Shown: positions 16,426 to 25,137 of the stretch, piece by piece
How positions within the stretch are numbered: the first letter of the stretch is position 1
Layout of the letters: every line of letters begins with the position of its first letter
Source: JAENVU01 sp963756815
GTDB lineage: Bacteria; Actinomycetota; Acidimicrobiia; IMCC26256; JAENVU01
Assembly: GCA_963756815.1 (NCBI GenBank)
Contig: CAVWPR010000002.1
Span: 124,001 to 188,000, forward strand
Length of the DNA stretch: 64,000 bases
Reading direction: 5' to 3'
The notes under the pieces: generated by a model
The model's input: only the letters and a program-made list of their open reading frames with translations
Databases searched by the model: none
Told to the model about the DNA's origin: nothing
Translations under genes and position numbers: made by a program

Positions 16426-17920
16426 ATGCTCCCCCGAGTGACCCGCGAGGCGGCCCGCCGATTCGGCGATGCTACCGCCTACGTCGCGCCGGGCGGCTGG
16501 GCGCTCGGCTACCGCGACGTCGACCGGCTGTCGGATCGCGTCGCCGCCGGGCTCATCGGCCCGTGGCATCGGCCCCGGCGACGTCGTCGCGCTGGTCCTG
16601 CCACCGGGACCCGAGTATCTCGTGGCCTACCTCGCCGCCGCGAAGGTCGGCGCCATCACGACCGGCGTGAACGACAAGCTCGCCGCCGGCGAGCGTGACG
16701 CGATCCTCGACATCGCGCAGCCCTCGATCGTGCTGGCGGCGCCCGAGCTCGTGCCCGCCTCGGACGTCCCCACCGTCGCGGTCGATCCGAGCGCGGCTCC
16801 GGATGACGTGCTCAGCGGCCTGCACGCCGACGGCGACGTGCCCGACCTCCCGCCGGATCCCGACCGGCCCGTGGCGATCATCTTCACGTCCGGTACGACC
16901 GGCCTGCCCAAGGGCGCGCTCTACACGGAGCGTCAGCTGGAGTTCATCACCGCGACCGACGTCGGGGGCCGGTGGGGCGGCGGGACGCGCAGCTTCACCG
17001 GCACCTCGTTCGCACACTTGGGCTTCATGACCAAGCTGCCGGGCAACCTCATGCGTGGCGGCACCACCTTCATCATGCAGCGGTGGCGAGCGCACGACGC
17101 GTTGGAGCTCCTGGCCCGCGAGCGCATGGTCACGGTCGCCGGCGTACCGACCCAGCTCGCGCTGATGCTCGCGGACCCGGACTTCGACACCTTCGACCTG
17201 GCGAGCGTCGGGTACATCGTCGTGGGCGGGGGTCCGGTGACACCCGGGCTCGCGGCCGAGGCGCGTGCCCGCTTCGGTGCCGCCCTCGCGACGCGGTACT
17301 CGTGCACCGAGGCCGGGATCGGGCTCGGGACCGCGTTCGACGATCCCGACGAGGACGCGATCGTCAGCGTGGGCCGGCCGCACGCGAGCGTCGATCTGGC
17401 CGTGCTCGACGAGAACGACGTGGTGGTGGAGGTGGGCGAGACCGGCAGGGTGTGCCTCCGCTCCCCTGCCGTGATGGCCGGCTACTGGCGCGACCCCGAG
17501 GGCACGCGCGCCGCTTTCACCGCATCGGGCCACGTGCGCACGGGTGACCTGGGCTGGATCGACGAGCAGGGCCGGCTGCGCCTGGTGGGTCGCAGCAAGG
17601 AGATGTACGTCCGCGGCGGGTACAACGTGTACCCGGTGGAGGTCGAAGCCGTGCTCTCGACGCACCCGGACGTGCGGGCCGTCGCCGTCGTCCCGCGCCC
17701 CGACCCGGTGATGGGTGAGATCGGTGTGGCGGTCGTCGTCGCCGATGGTGAGCCGCCGACGCTCGACGGACTCCGCGCCTTCGCCGAGCACCGGCTCGCC
17801 CGCTACAAGCTGCCGGAGGCGATCGCGGTCGTCGAGGAGTTGCCCCTCACCGCCGGCGAGAAGATCGACCGGCGCGCCCTGGTCGCGATGCTCGCCGAGG
17901 CACCCTCGATCGGTCGGTAG
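16426..17920 (+). pseudogene. AMP-dependent acyl-CoA synthetase (one frameshift, likely sequence error)
   Basis: Acyl-adenylate-forming ligase, about 497 residues when repaired. The frame changes near 16560, where GGCCCGTGG has one C too many; without it the protein reads LIGRGIGPGDVVALVLPPG. Downstream are the ATP loop IIFTSGTTGLPKGALY, the GDLGWIDEQGRLRLVGR hinge, the motif MYVRGGYNVYPVEVE and the catalytic Lys in TAGEKIDRR. It activates a carboxylic acid to its CoA ester, feeding the beta-oxidation genes around it. The acyl-CoA dehydrogenase gene follows after 12 bp. Confidence 0.85.
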
Positions 17921-17932
17921 GGTTCGCCGCTC

Positions 17933-19076
17933 ATGGAGCTCGACTTCGACCCCGACCAGGAGGACCTGCGCGACTCGATCCGCGCCTTTCTCACCGCCGA
18001 GTGCCCGATCGCGCTCGTCCGCGAGATCGTGGAAGCGCGCATCGCCGGGGGCTCGGCCGATGCCGCCGCGTTGTGCGCGCACATGACCGAGCTCGGCTGG
18101 CCCGCCCTCGGAGTACCGGCCGCCGCCGGCGGACTCGACCTCGGAGCGATCGAGCTCGCACTGCTCGCCGAGGAGCTCGGCCGCGCGCTCGACACCCGGA
18201 CCGCTCTTCGCCACGGTCACCCAGTACGTCCCGGTCGTCCGGGCGCTGGCCACGCCCCCGCAGGTCGTGGCGCTGCTCGCGCCCGTGACCGAGGGCGTCG
18301 CCGGCACCGTCGCGATCGCAGAGCCGAGCGGTGCGGTCGACCCGGCCGCCACCAGCCTGATCGCCACGCCCCGGGACGGGGGCTGGGAGCTCCGCGGCTC
18401 CAAGTCCACGGTGTTCGAACCCCACCGCGACGGCATGGTCGCGGTGGTCGCACGGACGCCCGGTTCCGAGGGGGACGACGGCGTCGGCGCGTTCGTGGTG
18501 CCCGTCGCCGCCTGCACCGTGACACCGCTCGACGCGGTCGACCCGAGCCGCGCGCTCGCCACCGTGGCGCTCGACGGCGTGTCCGTCGACGCGGCCCACA
18601 CGCTCGGAGCACCAGGTCCCGCCACGGCCGCGGCCATCCGCCGCGCGCTCGACACCGCAACGGTCGCGCTCGCCCTCGACGCGGTCGGCGCCGCGCAGCA
18701 GCTGTTCGACGTGTCGCTCGAGTACGCGAAGCAGCGGGAGCAGTTCGGCGTGCCGGTCGGATCGTTCCAGGCGATCAAGCACAAGTTCGCCGACCTGCTC
18801 GTGCTCCTCGAGCGCGCCCGGGCGCTCGGCTACTACGCGGCGCTCACCATCGCCGAGGACGACGACGAGCAGTCGGTCGCCGGCGCGATGGCCAAGGCGG
18901 CCGCCGGCGACGTCGCGACGCGCATGGCGAAGGAGGGCATCCAGGTGCACGGCGGCATCGGATACACCTGGGAGTCGGACGTCCACCTCTACGTCCGGCG
19001 GCTCGAGTCCGACGCCGTTCTCTTCGGCACCGCCGAGCATCACCGCCAGCACGTGGCCGAACTCATCGGCGTCTGA
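17933..19076 (+). pseudogene. Acyl-CoA dehydrogenase (one frameshift, likely sequence error)
   Basis: FAD-dependent acyl-CoA dehydrogenase, about 380 residues when repaired. MELDFDPDQEDLRDSIRAFL starts the N-terminal helical domain. The frame shifts near 18200 (ACCCGG, one C extra), after which GPLFATVTQYVPVVRAL continues. The C-terminal domain has YAKQREQFGVPVGSFQAIKH, and the end VHGGIGYTWESDVHLYVRR fits the family. No clear Glu catalytic base is visible at the usual site, a feature of one subunit in ChsE1/ChsE2-type heteromers. It is convergent with another acyl-CoA dehydrogenase gene 12 bp away, a plausible partner. Confidence 0.85.
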
Positions 19077-19088
19077 CGGCGGCGCTCG

Positions 19089-20222
19089 TCAGTCGTCCAG
19101 CACGCAGGCGGCGATCCGCTCCTCGAGCGCACGGTCGTCCCACCACGAGAGCTGCTGCTGCTTGGCGCGCCGGAAGTAGAGCTGGATGTCGTACTCGAGC
19201 GTGAAGCCGACGCCCCCGAAGACCTGCTCCCCCATCGCGGTCACGTCGCGGTAGGTACGTCCGGCGAACAGCTTCGCCATCGGCGCGAGCTGGGCCACCG
19301 ACTGGCCCTGCGCCAGGGCGGCGGCGGCTTCGTGCACCAGGATCTCGCCGCCCTCGACGTTCGTCGACGCGTCGGCGAGGTAGTGCGCGATCGCCTGGAA
19401 CGCGCCGAGGGGCTTGTCGAACTGCTCCCGGTCCTTGGCGTACTGGGTCGTGAGCTCGAGTGCCGCCCGCGCGCCGCCGATCGCCTGCGCGGCGAGGAAC
19501 ACGATCCCGTCGAGCAGCGTGGCGTTCCACGTGGCCCAGCCGGATCCGGCAGCACCGATGCGGTCGGCCTCGCCGACCGGCACCCCCGAGAGGGTGACCG
19601 CGTACTGCGTCTCCGACGCGAGCGTGAACTGCTGGGTGAGGTCGACGCCCGCCGCGTCGGGATCGACGAGGAACAGGTCGACGGCATCGTCGGCGTCGCC
19701 GGTCCGCGCCAGCACCACGATGCGGGTCGCGGAGCTCGCGAACGGGACGTGCCACTTGGTGCCGTCGAGCCGGAACCCGTCGCCGGTGGGCGTCGCGGTC
19801 GTCCGGATGCCGCGGGCACCGAATCCGCCGTCGGGCTCGAGCCAGGCCGTGGTCACGATCTCGTCGCCGGACCCGATGCGCGGGACGAGCAGCTCGCGCT
19901 GTGCCGCCGAGCCGGCGCGCAGCAACAGACCCGCGCTCATCACCGCGCTCACGAAGTGCGGCGACGCCACCAGCGCCCGGCCGAACTCCTCGTAGACGAC
20001 CACACCTTCGAGCGCGCTCATCCCGGAGCCGCCGTACTCGACGGGGAGCATGAGCCCGAGGAGGTCGAGCTCGGCGAGCTGCTTCCAGAGCTCGGTCGAG
20101 TAGCCGACGGGGTCGTCCTCGAGCGCGCGGACGGTCTCCAGCGAGGACGACCCGGCGCAGACGCTCCGCACCATCTCGCGGAGCATGTCCTGTTCGGCGG
20201 TGAAATCGAGATCCATCGTCAC
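19089..20222 (-). CDS. Acyl-CoA dehydrogenase
   Basis: A 377-residue acyl-CoA dehydrogenase. DLDFTAEQDMLREMVRSV opens the helical domain, EYGGSGMSALEGVVVYEEFG is the typical loop, and the FAD-binding C-terminal domain has YAKDREQFDKPLGAFQAIAH and FGGVGFTLEYDIQLYFRRAK. Short for the family and similar in type to the protein encoded at 17933, so the two may form a mixed tetramer like the steroid enzymes ChsE1-ChsE2 (inference). Met1 or Met3 could start it. A MaoC pair and a CoA-transferase lie upstream on the same strand. Confidence 0.92.
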   Translation of the reverse strand: MTMDLDFTAEQDMLREMVRSVCAGSSSLETVRALEDDPVGYSTELWKQLAELDLLGLMLPVEYGGSGMSALEGVVVYEEFGRALVASPHFVSAVMSAGLLLRAGSAAQRELLVPRIGSGDEIVTTAWLEPDGGFGARGIRTTATPTGDGFRLDGTKWHVPFASSATRIVVLARTGDADDAVDLFLVDPDAAGVDLTQQFTLASETQYAVTLSGVPVGEADRIGAAGSGWATWNATLLDGIVFLAAQAIGGARAALELTTQYAKDREQFDKPLGAFQAIAHYLADASTNVEGGEILVHEAAAALAQGQSVAQLAPMAKLFAGRTYRDVTAMGEQVFGGVGFTLEYDIQLYFRRAKQQQLSWWDDRALEERIAACVLDD

Positions 20223-20250
20223 GTCCTCGTCGATCGGTCGATGCCGCGGT

Positions 20251-20727
20251 TCAGGGGCGCCACTGGTCGCCGCGGCGCGCCCAGGGGTTGTCGTCGGGGC
20301 CGGTCGGCAGCGCGACGCGCACCGAGCAGTCGGTCTTGGTCACGCCGTCGACCGCGAGCGAGACGGTGAGCTCGGCCCATCCGCAACCGGTGTCGTCGGT
20401 CTCCGTCCCCACCACGGTGCCCCGCATCGTCATCGTGTCGCCCGGGAACACGGATCCCGACATGCGGAACTTCATCCGGCCGAGTCGGCCGGTGGGTCCG
20501 GTCCAGTCGGTCACGTAGCGCTCGAACCACGCGGCCTGGTTCGGGGTGTTCATGAAGATGTCCTGCGTGCCGTTGCGGTTGACTGCGAAGTCGTGATCGT
20601 GGTGCATCGGCCGCCAGTCGCGCGCCGCGAGCGCGCCCAGCACGATCGTGGTCGCGCTCACGGCGACCGCCAGCTCCGGGACCTCGTCGCCGACATGGAC
20701 CGCGTCGAGCGTGAGCGACGTCGTCAT
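20251..20727 (-). CDS. MaoC-like hydratase, ChsH1-type subunit
   Basis: Hot-dog fold protein of 158 residues. The hydratase-2 type active-site segment is ARDWRPMHHDHDFAVNRNG, giving the Asp/His pair, followed by FMNTPNQAAWFERYVTDWTG and FPGDTMTMRGTVVG. Its ATG overlaps the TGA of the upstream MaoC-like gene, so the two are translationally coupled. This matches the heterodimeric enoyl-CoA hydratases of the steroid side-chain pathway (ChsH1 with ChsH2). Confidence 0.9.
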   Translation of the reverse strand: MTTSLTLDAVHVGDEVPELAVAVSATTIVLGALAARDWRPMHHDHDFAVNRNGTQDIFMNTPNQAAWFERYVTDWTGPTGRLGRMKFRMSGSVFPGDTMTMRGTVVGTETDDTGCGWAELTVSLAVDGVTKTDCSVRVALPTGPDDNPWARRGDQWRP

Positions 20728-21245
20728 GACGCCTCCCGGCGGTAGCCGAAGCCGGTGTAGGACTCCACCCCGACGAGCTCGTCGCGCTGGTTGAGGTACT
20801 CGACGTCGATCACCCAGAAGCGCCCGGAGCCGAGCTTCGTGGTCTTGGGCCCGCTGACCGACCGCAGGATCTGGCGGGTCCGCAGCCGATCGCCCATCCG
20901 CACCGGCTCGTGGAACACGATCGTGTTGTCGCTCATCACCGCCTCCGGGAGCTCGAAGCGCTCCTTCAGGTCGAAGTGGACCTGGAGCGGCATCGGCTGC
21001 TCCTCGCGGCCGGGGCTCCAGTGGTGGGGGCGGAACCAGACCGAGAGCATCGTCGGCGGTGCGATCGGACCGTCGGTGACCTCGGCGGCGGTGTCGGCGT
21101 CCCAGTAGAGCGGGTTGCCGTTCTCGACCGAGGCGCAGGTCGTCCACACGTAGCCCTGCTCGACGGGGAACTCCCCCACCTCTTCGTACTGCACCGCCCC
21201 GATCAGTGCTTCGACGTCGGCCGGTAGCGATTCCTGGTCCGTCAC
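20724..21245 (-). CDS. MaoC-like N-terminal hydratase, ChsH2-type partner
   Basis: Hot-dog protein of 173 residues: EVGEFPVEQGYVWTTCASVE, IAPPTMLSVWFRPHHWSPG and ERFELPEAVMSDNTIVFHEPVRMGDRL. It lacks the C-terminal DUF35 domain that mycobacterial ChsH2 carries. Its GTG start overlaps the stop of the CoA-transferase gene (GTGA), and its own stop overlaps the next start, so three genes are coupled. It probably forms a heterodimer with the protein at 20251 to hydrate a bulky enoyl-CoA. Confidence 0.9.
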   Translation of the reverse strand: MTDQESLPADVEALIGAVQYEEVGEFPVEQGYVWTTCASVENGNPLYWDADTAAEVTDGPIAPPTMLSVWFRPHHWSPGREEQPMPLQVHFDLKERFELPEAVMSDNTIVFHEPVRMGDRLRTRQILRSVSGPKTTKLGSGRFWVIDVEYLNQRDELVGVESYTGFGYRREAS

Positions 21246-22427
21246 GCGACGGCTCCTTCCTCGCGGAGGGCCGCGATCTCCTCGACCGCGAAGCCTGCGT
21301 CGCGCAGGACCGCGTCGGTGTCGGTGAACCCGGGGCTGCGCACGACGGGCCCGGGCTGGGCGCGGTCGGCACCGGCGAGCGTCCAGCCGACCTGCTCGAC
21401 GTCGGGACCGTCCTCGCGCGATGCCGTGACGAACACGTGGCGCGCGCGCAGGTGATCGTCGTGCACCAGCTCGGGCACCGAGGCGACCTCGGACACGCAG
21501 GTGTTCGCCGGTCCGAGCTCCGCGACCCACGCGTCGCGCGGCCTCGCCGCGAACGTGGACCCGGAAGTCGGCGCGGATCTCGTCCTGCACCGCGTCGTCG
21601 GTCTGGTGGTCGATCCAACGCTCGCACCCGAGCGCGCGGCACAGGTTGGCGAAGAAGTGCGGCTCGATGGCGCCGACCGCCAGCCACTTCCCGTCGGCGC
21701 ACGGGTAGACGTCGTAACACGCGTACCGGCCGGTCAACATGCTGTGGCGGGGTCCGGGGACGTCGCCGGTCGCGAGGTGCTCGTCGACGTTCAACGACAT
21801 GAGCGCGACCACGCCGTCGGCGATCGAGACGTCGAGCGTGGCGCCCTCGCCGGTCGCGGCACGGGCCACGAGCGCGGCGAGGATCGCGATGACCGCCTGC
21901 ATGCCCCCACCGGCACTGTCGGCGACGGTCGCGCCCGGCAGCGCAGGGCCGCCGTCGGCGTCGCGGCCGGAGCAGTCGAGGTAGCCGCCGACCGCGAGGT
22001 AGTTGAGGTCATGGCCCGCCCACTGCGCGCGCGGGCCGGTCTGGCCGTACCCGCTCGTGGAGCAGTACACCGCGCCCCGGTTCACCGCGTGCACCGCCTC
22101 GGGACCGATGCCGAGGCGGTCGACGACGCCGGGACGGAAGCTCTCGATCACGACGTCGGCGCTGGCCGCCAGGCGCAGGAACGCCGCGGTCCCGGCCGGC
22201 GTCTTGAGGTCGAGGAGCACGCGCTGCATGCCGCGGTGCCCGGCGTACGCGTAGAACGGTGGGGTGATCTGCGCGGTGCCGTGCTGCGGCGGCGGTCCGA
22301 CCTTCACGACGCGTGCGCCGTAGTCGGCGAGCCAGCGCGACGTGCGCGCGGCGGGGCCGACGCTCGCGAGGTCGAGCACGGTGATGCCGTCGAGCAGCGG
22401 ACGGCTCGTCGTGGGTGCAGTGGCCAT
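21242..22427 (-). pseudogene. Family III (CaiB/BaiF) CoA-transferase (one frameshift, likely sequence error)
   Basis: CoA-transferase of about 395 residues when repaired. MATAPTTSRPLLDGITVLDL opens the gene, then VGPAARTSRWLADYGARVVK, the aspartate-bearing region near GQTGPRAQWAGHDLNYLAVGG, and VSIADGVVALMSLN. Near 21545 the frame changes: removing one base turns the minus-strand reading into DFRVHVAARPRDAWVAELG, and the rest runs to 21242. It sits between an acyl-CoA dehydrogenase gene (8 bp) and a MaoC gene (overlap), so it activates or recycles a CoA ester in this operon. Confidence 0.85.
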
Positions 22428-22435
22428 CGGAGAAA

Positions 22436-23656
22436 TCAGAAGTTCTTCGGCAGGCCGAGTCCGCGGCGTGCGATCACGTTCTTCTGGATCTCGGACGAGC
22501 CGCCCCCGATGGTGTCGATCACGGTGTAGCGGTAGGTCGACTCGGCGCGGCCCGCCATCGGTGCGTCGGCCGTCTTGACCCGGAGCTGGCCGCCGGGGCC
22601 GGCGATGTCCATCGACGCGTTGGCGAGCCGGCGCGAGAACTCCGTGGCGAAGAGCTTGTAGCGCGACGACTCGACCGTCGGTGGTGGCGTGCCTGGCTTC
22701 TTCTCGCCCTTCATCGACTGGTCGACCACCTTCAGCCCGAGCCCGCGCGCCACTGCGGCGTCGGTCGCGAGGCGCGCGATCTCGCGACGGGTCACCGGGT
22801 CCTCGCGCAGGGGTCGGCCGTCGCGCTCGGCGGTGCGCACGTAGTCGCAGAGCAGGTCGAGGCGCTGCTTGATCGGCGAGAACGTGAACATCGTGAACCG
22901 CTCGAGGTCGAGCGCCTGCGAGATGTACTGGAATCCGCGGTTGACCTCGCCGACCACGTACTCGTCGGGGACGAAGACGTCCTCGATGAAGACCTCGTTG
23001 GTGCGCTCGTCGCCCATCGGCGCGCCGCCCATGGTCTTGATCGCGTTGATCGTGATGCCGGGCTGGTCGAGGGGCACGAGCATCAGCGTGATGCCGCGGT
23101 GCTTGTCCGACGGGTCGGTGCGGGTGCCGAGCCAGTACCACTCGGCGAAGTGCGCGGAGGTCGTCCACGTCTTCTGCCCGTTGAGGATCCACCCCGACTT
23201 CCCGTCGCGCTCGCCCTTCACCGCCGCGAGCCGCATCGACGCCGCGTCCGAGCCGGCGTTCGGCTCGCTGTACCCGACCGCGAACTCCACCTCGTTGCGC
23301 AGGATCATCGGCAGGAACTTCTCCTTCAGGAAGTCGTTGCCGTGCGCGACGAGCGTCTTGCCGATGATCCCGACGCCCTTGCCGATCTGGGGGCCGCCCC
23401 GCCCCGCGAGCCGCTCGTTGAGGAGGTACTCGTAGACGCCTTCGCCGGCGGAGCCTCCGTACTCCTCGGGCCAGGTGAGACCGAGCCAGCCCTTGGCGCC
23501 GAGCTCGGCCATGAAGGCACGGCGCTTCGGCGTGTCGACGATCTGGGCCATGTTCTCGCGGGTCAGATCGAAGACGTCGGGGTCGTCGTGGGCGTCGAGG
23601 AACGCATCCACCTCGGCCGCGAACGCCTGCTGTTCGGGGGAGAACTCGAAATCCAC
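22436..23656 (-). CDS. Acyl-CoA dehydrogenase
   Basis: A 406-residue acyl-CoA dehydrogenase. DFEFSPEQQAFAAEVDAFL, LTWPEEYGGSAGEGVYEYLL, FAVGYSEPNAGSDAASM (FAD/substrate loop), GWILNGQKTWTTSAHFA and the end SSEIQKNVIARRGLGLPK are all family hallmarks. The open frame extends upstream, but the GTG at 23656 has AGGAG at the right distance and gives the conventional N-terminus. First gene of a leftward operon with a CoA-transferase and two MaoC proteins. A 19-bp palindrome lies just upstream. Confidence 0.92.
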   Translation of the reverse strand: MDFEFSPEQQAFAAEVDAFLDAHDDPDVFDLTRENMAQIVDTPKRRAFMAELGAKGWLGLTWPEEYGGSAGEGVYEYLLNERLAGRGGPQIGKGVGIIGKTLVAHGNDFLKEKFLPMILRNEVEFAVGYSEPNAGSDAASMRLAAVKGERDGKSGWILNGQKTWTTSAHFAEWYWLGTRTDPSDKHRGITLMLVPLDQPGITINAIKTMGGAPMGDERTNEVFIEDVFVPDEYVVGEVNRGFQYISQALDLERFTMFTFSPIKQRLDLLCDYVRTAERDGRPLREDPVTRREIARLATDAAVARGLGLKVVDQSMKGEKKPGTPPPTVESSRYKLFATEFSRRLANASMDIAGPGGQLRVKTADAPMAGRAESTYRYTVIDTIGGGSSEIQKNVIARRGLGLPKNF

Positions 23657-23671
23657 GCCTGCTCCTGGGAA

Positions 23672-23690
23672 ATCTGACGGGTCGTCAGAT
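23672..23690. promoter_or_regulatory. 19-bp palindrome, candidate TetR-type operator
   Basis: ATCTGAC-GGGTC-GTCAGAT, perfect 7-bp arms, 15 bp upstream of the GTG of the acyl-CoA dehydrogenase gene at 22436. Its TGAC...GTCA core is the form used by TetR repressors of acyl-CoA genes in Actinobacteria. It lies in the space between convergent-type flanks: the gene to the right ends at 23736, so the site serves only the leftward operon. Confidence 0.6.
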
Positions 23691-23735
23691 CCTATGAGCG
23701 GCGGCGATCGGCCGTCGAAGCTGCGCGGTGCGGGC

Positions 23736-24983
23736 TCAGGTGACGACCCCACGGTCGCGGAGACCGCCGATCGCGTCCGCGTCGAGCCCGAGCTCGTCGG
23801 TGAGGACGGCCGCGGTGTGCTCGCCGACCCACGGCACGCGCGTCTCGGGGCCCTCGGCGACCTTCGAGAGCTTCACCGGGTTGCCGGGGATCAGGACCGG
23901 CTCGGCGACGCCGTCGGTGCGCGGCATCTCGACGAGCATGTGGCGCGCCTTCACGTGCGCGTCGGCGATGACGTCGGGGGCGTGGTTGCTCGGGCCCGCC
24001 GCGATGCCCGCCGCGGTGAGCTCGCGTGCCGCCTCGAGCTTGGTGCGCTGTGCCGCCCACGCGTCGACCGCGGGCCGGATCACCGACTCGAGGTGCGGGC
24101 CCCAGCCGGCGCGGGTCTCGAAGCGCGGGTCGGTGTTCCACTCGGGGTGGCCGATGAGCTCGGCGAGCCTCGCGAACTGCGGCTCGCGCACGATCTGCGC
24201 GACGACGTAGCCATCGGACGCGCGGAAGCCCTCGCAGATCACCTGGAGCGCCTTGTCGGGCTCGGGGCGTACTCCGAGCGACCAGAAGTTGGTGACGACG
24301 TCGGTCATGGCGACGGTCGCGTCGAGCATGGCGATGTCGAGGTACTGCCCCTCGCCGGTGCGGTCGCGGTGGCGCAACGCGGCCAGGATCCCGATCACCG
24401 CGAAGAGGCCGGAGCTGATGTCGCCGAGGGCGCCGACGGGGATCGTCACCGGCGGGCCGTCGGGGGTCTTCCAGTCGTAGATCCCCGACATCGCCTCGAC
24501 GACCGACGCGTAGGCGGGCCAGTCGGCATACGGCGAGCCGCCGGTGTTGCCGAACCCCGAGATGGAGGCGTAGATCGCACGCGGGTGCACCTGAGCGATC
24601 ACGTCGTAGCCCAGCCCCATGCGGTCCATCGTCCCGGCCTTGAAGTTCTCGGCGACGATGTCGAACCTCGGCACCAGGGCCAGGAAGAGCTCGCGTCCCT
24701 CGGGCGACTTGAGGTCGAGGCCCACGCTGCGCTTGTCGAGGTTGTTGCGCAGGTACGTGGCGCCGACGGTGCGGCCCTCGGGGTCGACCATCCCCGGCGA
24801 CGAGCCCCGTCCCGATTCGCCGTGCACCGGGTGCTCCACCTTCACGACATCGGCGCCGAGGCGCGCGAGCAGCTGGGTCGCGTACGGCAGCGCCTGCATC
24901 TGCTCCGCCGCGAGCACCCGCACGCCGTCGAGCGGCTTGCCGTAGGGGCGCGCGTCTTCGTTGGCCACGTCGCCGAGTCGCAC
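23736..24983 (-). CDS. Family III (CaiB/BaiF) CoA-transferase
   Basis: A 415-residue CoA-transferase. GKPLDGVRVLAAEQMQALPY, ATQLLARLGADVVKVEHPVHGES, NLDKRSVGLDLKSPEGRELFL and IYASISGFGNTGGSPYADWP are the expected blocks; GEGQYLDIAMLDATVAM follows. It transfers CoA to a pathway acid, probably with succinyl-CoA or another pathway thioester as donor (not determinable). The GTG at 24983 starts it. Divergent from the HMGS-like gene, 154 bp apart, with a CTAGG/CCTAG palindrome between them. Confidence 0.92.
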   Translation of the reverse strand: MRLGDVANEDARPYGKPLDGVRVLAAEQMQALPYATQLLARLGADVVKVEHPVHGESGRGSSPGMVDPEGRTVGATYLRNNLDKRSVGLDLKSPEGRELFLALVPRFDIVAENFKAGTMDRMGLGYDVIAQVHPRAIYASISGFGNTGGSPYADWPAYASVVEAMSGIYDWKTPDGPPVTIPVGALGDISSGLFAVIGILAALRHRDRTGEGQYLDIAMLDATVAMTDVVTNFWSLGVRPEPDKALQVICEGFRASDGYVVAQIVREPQFARLAELIGHPEWNTDPRFETRAGWGPHLESVIRPAVDAWAAQRTKLEAARELTAAGIAAGPSNHAPDVIADAHVKARHMLVEMPRTDGVAEPVLIPGNPVKLSKVAEGPETRVPWVGEHTAAVLTDELGLDADAIGGLRDRGVVT

Positions 24984-24994
24984 GGCGGTTCACT

Positions 24995-25010
24995 CTAGGG
25001 TCGGTCCTAG
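24995..25010. promoter_or_regulatory. Palindrome CTAGG-N6-CCTAG, candidate operator
   Basis: Perfect 5-bp arms in the space between the divergent CoA-transferase and HMGS-like genes, 12 bp from the leftward start. It lies in a locally AT-richer patch next to TAGTAT. Short, so only tentative. Confidence 0.3.
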
Positions 25011-25137
25011 TATCCGCTCCCGGTCGGAGCACACCGCACGGGAGAGCGAAATCCATGAGCGGAGCGACGACGACACGCGGTCGGGACACGAGCGGAGCGT
25101 GGCCGGTCCGGCCCCGCCCGGAGGGCGAAGAGGACAC

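Noticed and set aside
16335..16427. TetR gene start at 16427
   Set aside because: It would place two divergent start codons on the same bases as the ligase start at 16426, leaving no promoter; the Met at 16334 is family-like.
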